Source: an uncultured Muribaculaceae bacterium
GTDB lineage: Bacteria > Bacteroidota > Bacteroidia > Bacteroidales > Muribaculaceae
Length of the DNA: 64,000 nucleotides
NCBI GenBank assembly: GCA_910583795.1
Contig: CAJTZQ010000008.1
Location: forward strand, 5,536-69,535
Direction: 5' to 3'
Both the position numbers and the translations under genes were made by a program. The notes under the pieces are model-generated. The model was not told where the DNA came from, searched no databases, and saw only the letters and a program-made list of their open reading frames with translations. Positions 62,963 to 64,000 of the stretch are shown piece after piece; the first letter of the stretch is position 1; every line of letters begins with the position of its first letter.

Positions 62963-63841
62963 ATGATGAAATTAAAATCAATCATCGCCTCTCTCCTTCT
63001 TCTTGCTGCAGTTCCCGCAAGTGCCCAAATCCTTTATAAAGTGGAAGGGAACGGTCTTACAGCCCCCTCTTACATTTTCGGCACACATCATCTTGCACCG
63101 CTCTCAGTAATTGAAAAGACTGGCGCAGACAAATGTTTTAAGGAAGCCAGTCAGGTTGTGGGAGAAATTGACATGACCCAAGACCAGATGAAATTAGGGA
63201 TGGCAATGCAACCTCATATGATAGCGCCTTCCGACAGCACGCTTTCTAAAGTGATCTCACCTGAAGACTTCACAATTATAAGCGAGGAATTCAAAAAATG
63301 GGCTCCGATGCCGGGCATGGAGCTCTCCATGCTCGAAGGGATGAAGCCAATGGTGGCAAGCACTATGGTGGCAGTAGGAATGGCAGCCCAGGCAATGCCC
63401 GGATATAACCCACAAGAACAGCTCGACACATATTTCCAGATACAGGGTAAAAACGAAGGAAAAACAATCACACCGCTTGAGACCGTAGAATATCAAGCCT
63501 CAGTGCTCTACGACACTACCCCCATAGCTTTCCAGGCTGAGGCTTTGGTAGAGATGCTTAAAGATCCTTCCAAAGCTATTCAATCTTCAAAAGATCTCAC
63601 AGCAGCTTATGATGCGGAAGATCTTTCAAAGATGCTTCAATTGTCGGAAGAAGATGACGAACACCCTGAATTTATGGTAGCACTTCTCGACAAAAGAAAT
63701 GCGGAGTGGCTTGAAAAGCTTCCAGAAATCATGAAGGCTGCCCCTTCATTTATCGTTGTAGGAGCTTTACATCTTGCCGGTGACAAAGGAATTGTTGAAG
63801 GATTGAAAAAACTTGGTTATAATGTTACACCTGTAAAATAA
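62963..63841 (+). CDS. TraB/GumN-family protein
   Basis: The 292-residue protein has a signal peptide (LLLLAAVPASAQ) and the TraB/GumN motifs SYIFGTHHLAP near residue 36 and FIVVGALHLAG near residue 268, which hold the paired conserved histidines. The family is related to erythromycin-esterase-like and Tiki-type metalloproteases; in bacteria the function is mostly unknown. It is exported and monocistronic with its own promoter and terminator. Confidence 0.88.
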   Translation: MMKLKSIIASLLLLAAVPASAQILYKVEGNGLTAPSYIFGTHHLAPLSVIEKTGADKCFKEASQVVGEIDMTQDQMKLGMAMQPHMIAPSDSTLSKVISPEDFTIISEEFKKWAPMPGMELSMLEGMKPMVASTMVAVGMAAQAMPGYNPQEQLDTYFQIQGKNEGKTITPLETVEYQASVLYDTTPIAFQAEALVEMLKDPSKAIQSSKDLTAAYDAEDLSKMLQLSEEDDEHPEFMVALLDKRNAEWLEKLPEIMKAAPSFIVVGALHLAGDKGIVEGLKKLGYNVTPVK

Positions 63842-63879
63842 TCCGTCTCCTCCTCTATTTTGTTAGAATTCAATAAAGA

Positions 63880-63925
63880 AATCGTCGCATGCCATTCAAA
63901 CGATGGCATGCGACGATTGTTTTAA
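63880..63925 (+). terminator. Terminator of the TraB/GumN gene
   Basis: AATCGTCGCATGCCAT and ATGGCATGCGACGATT form a perfect 16-bp stem with a seven-base loop, followed by GTTTT. The last 75 bases of the window show no feature I can support. Confidence 0.9.
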
Positions 63926-64000
63926 CAATTATTAACACCAATAAACTAAGAAACTGTTTAAATTTGATTCAATAAAATTTTTATGGCAGCCAAGTCAATC

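Noticed and set aside
63949..64000. Start of an insertion sequence or new gene (ATG at 63983, MAAKSI)
   Set aside because: Only six codons are visible, and the shared short string with 20533-20545 (AGAAACTGTTTAA) is too short to prove a repeat end.

Overview
The window reads as a chromosomal piece of a Gram-negative Bacteroidales bacterium, most likely a gut Muribaculaceae or Bacteroidaceae relative. The signs are an Mfa1/Mfa2-type fimbrial operon with DUF3575 and DUF3868 genes, a Bat operon, a pyrophosphate-dependent phosphofructokinase, LpxK, a T9SS-like C-terminal domain, a TonB-dependent receptor, and many promoters of the Bacteroidetes type (TTTG, about 20 bases, then TAnnTTTG). No phage, insertion sequence, integrase or CRISPR array is visible. 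Species assignment is inference.

Layout. 1-4.0 kb: an ABC permease cut by the left edge, an AraJ-like MFS exporter, and a small gene plus GNAT acetyltransferase pair that looks like a toxin-antitoxin module. That pair is bracketed by two copies of the exporter's 3' end. 4.0-17.6 kb: one long minus-strand fimbrial operon (DUF3575, DUF3868/OmpA, Mfa1 major subunit, Mfa2 anchor, three large accessory or tip lipoproteins, a thioredoxin-like lipoprotein). It starts with a structured leader of about 350 nt that contains an intrinsic terminator and competing GUGGG/CCCAC pairings, and it ends at a UUCG-loop terminator. 17.8-22.0 kb: mutS2, a universal stress protein and a small HTH protein. 22.3-31.8 kb: a nine-gene Bat operon (MoxR, DUF58, a membrane protein, BatA, BatB, BatC, a short BatD paralogue, BatD, BatE) with overlapping genes. 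31.9-40.2 kb: thiL, a purine nucleoside phosphorylase, lpxK, sppA, glmM-like, a DUF4827 lipoprotein and an NrnA-like DHH phosphoesterase. 40.3-45.3 kb (plus strand): mazG, topB, a Cys-rich membrane protein, a Sua5/YrdC protein and mdh. 45.4-53.6 kb: a small membrane protein, a secreted Spi-domain protein, an MFS transporter divergent from a TonB receptor, and that receptor's lipoprotein partner. 53.6-63.9 kb: a thioredoxin-like lipoprotein, pfp, a flippase-like protein with a glycosyltransferase, a serpin remnant, a DUF2264 protein, tRNA-Cys, two HU-family genes (one fused to a membrane segment and LysM) and a TraB/GumN protein.

How the parts work together. The fimbrial genes build a surface fibre from lipidated precursors, several of which carry a Thr-Arg processing site. 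The Bat genes make a membrane-anchored von Willebrand A/TPR complex driven by a MoxR ATPase. The most interesting non-coding signals are the fimbrial leader, a 29-bp tandem repeat just upstream of the major fimbrillin gene, a family of palindromic intergenic repeats, and the duplicated gene end around the GNAT pair.
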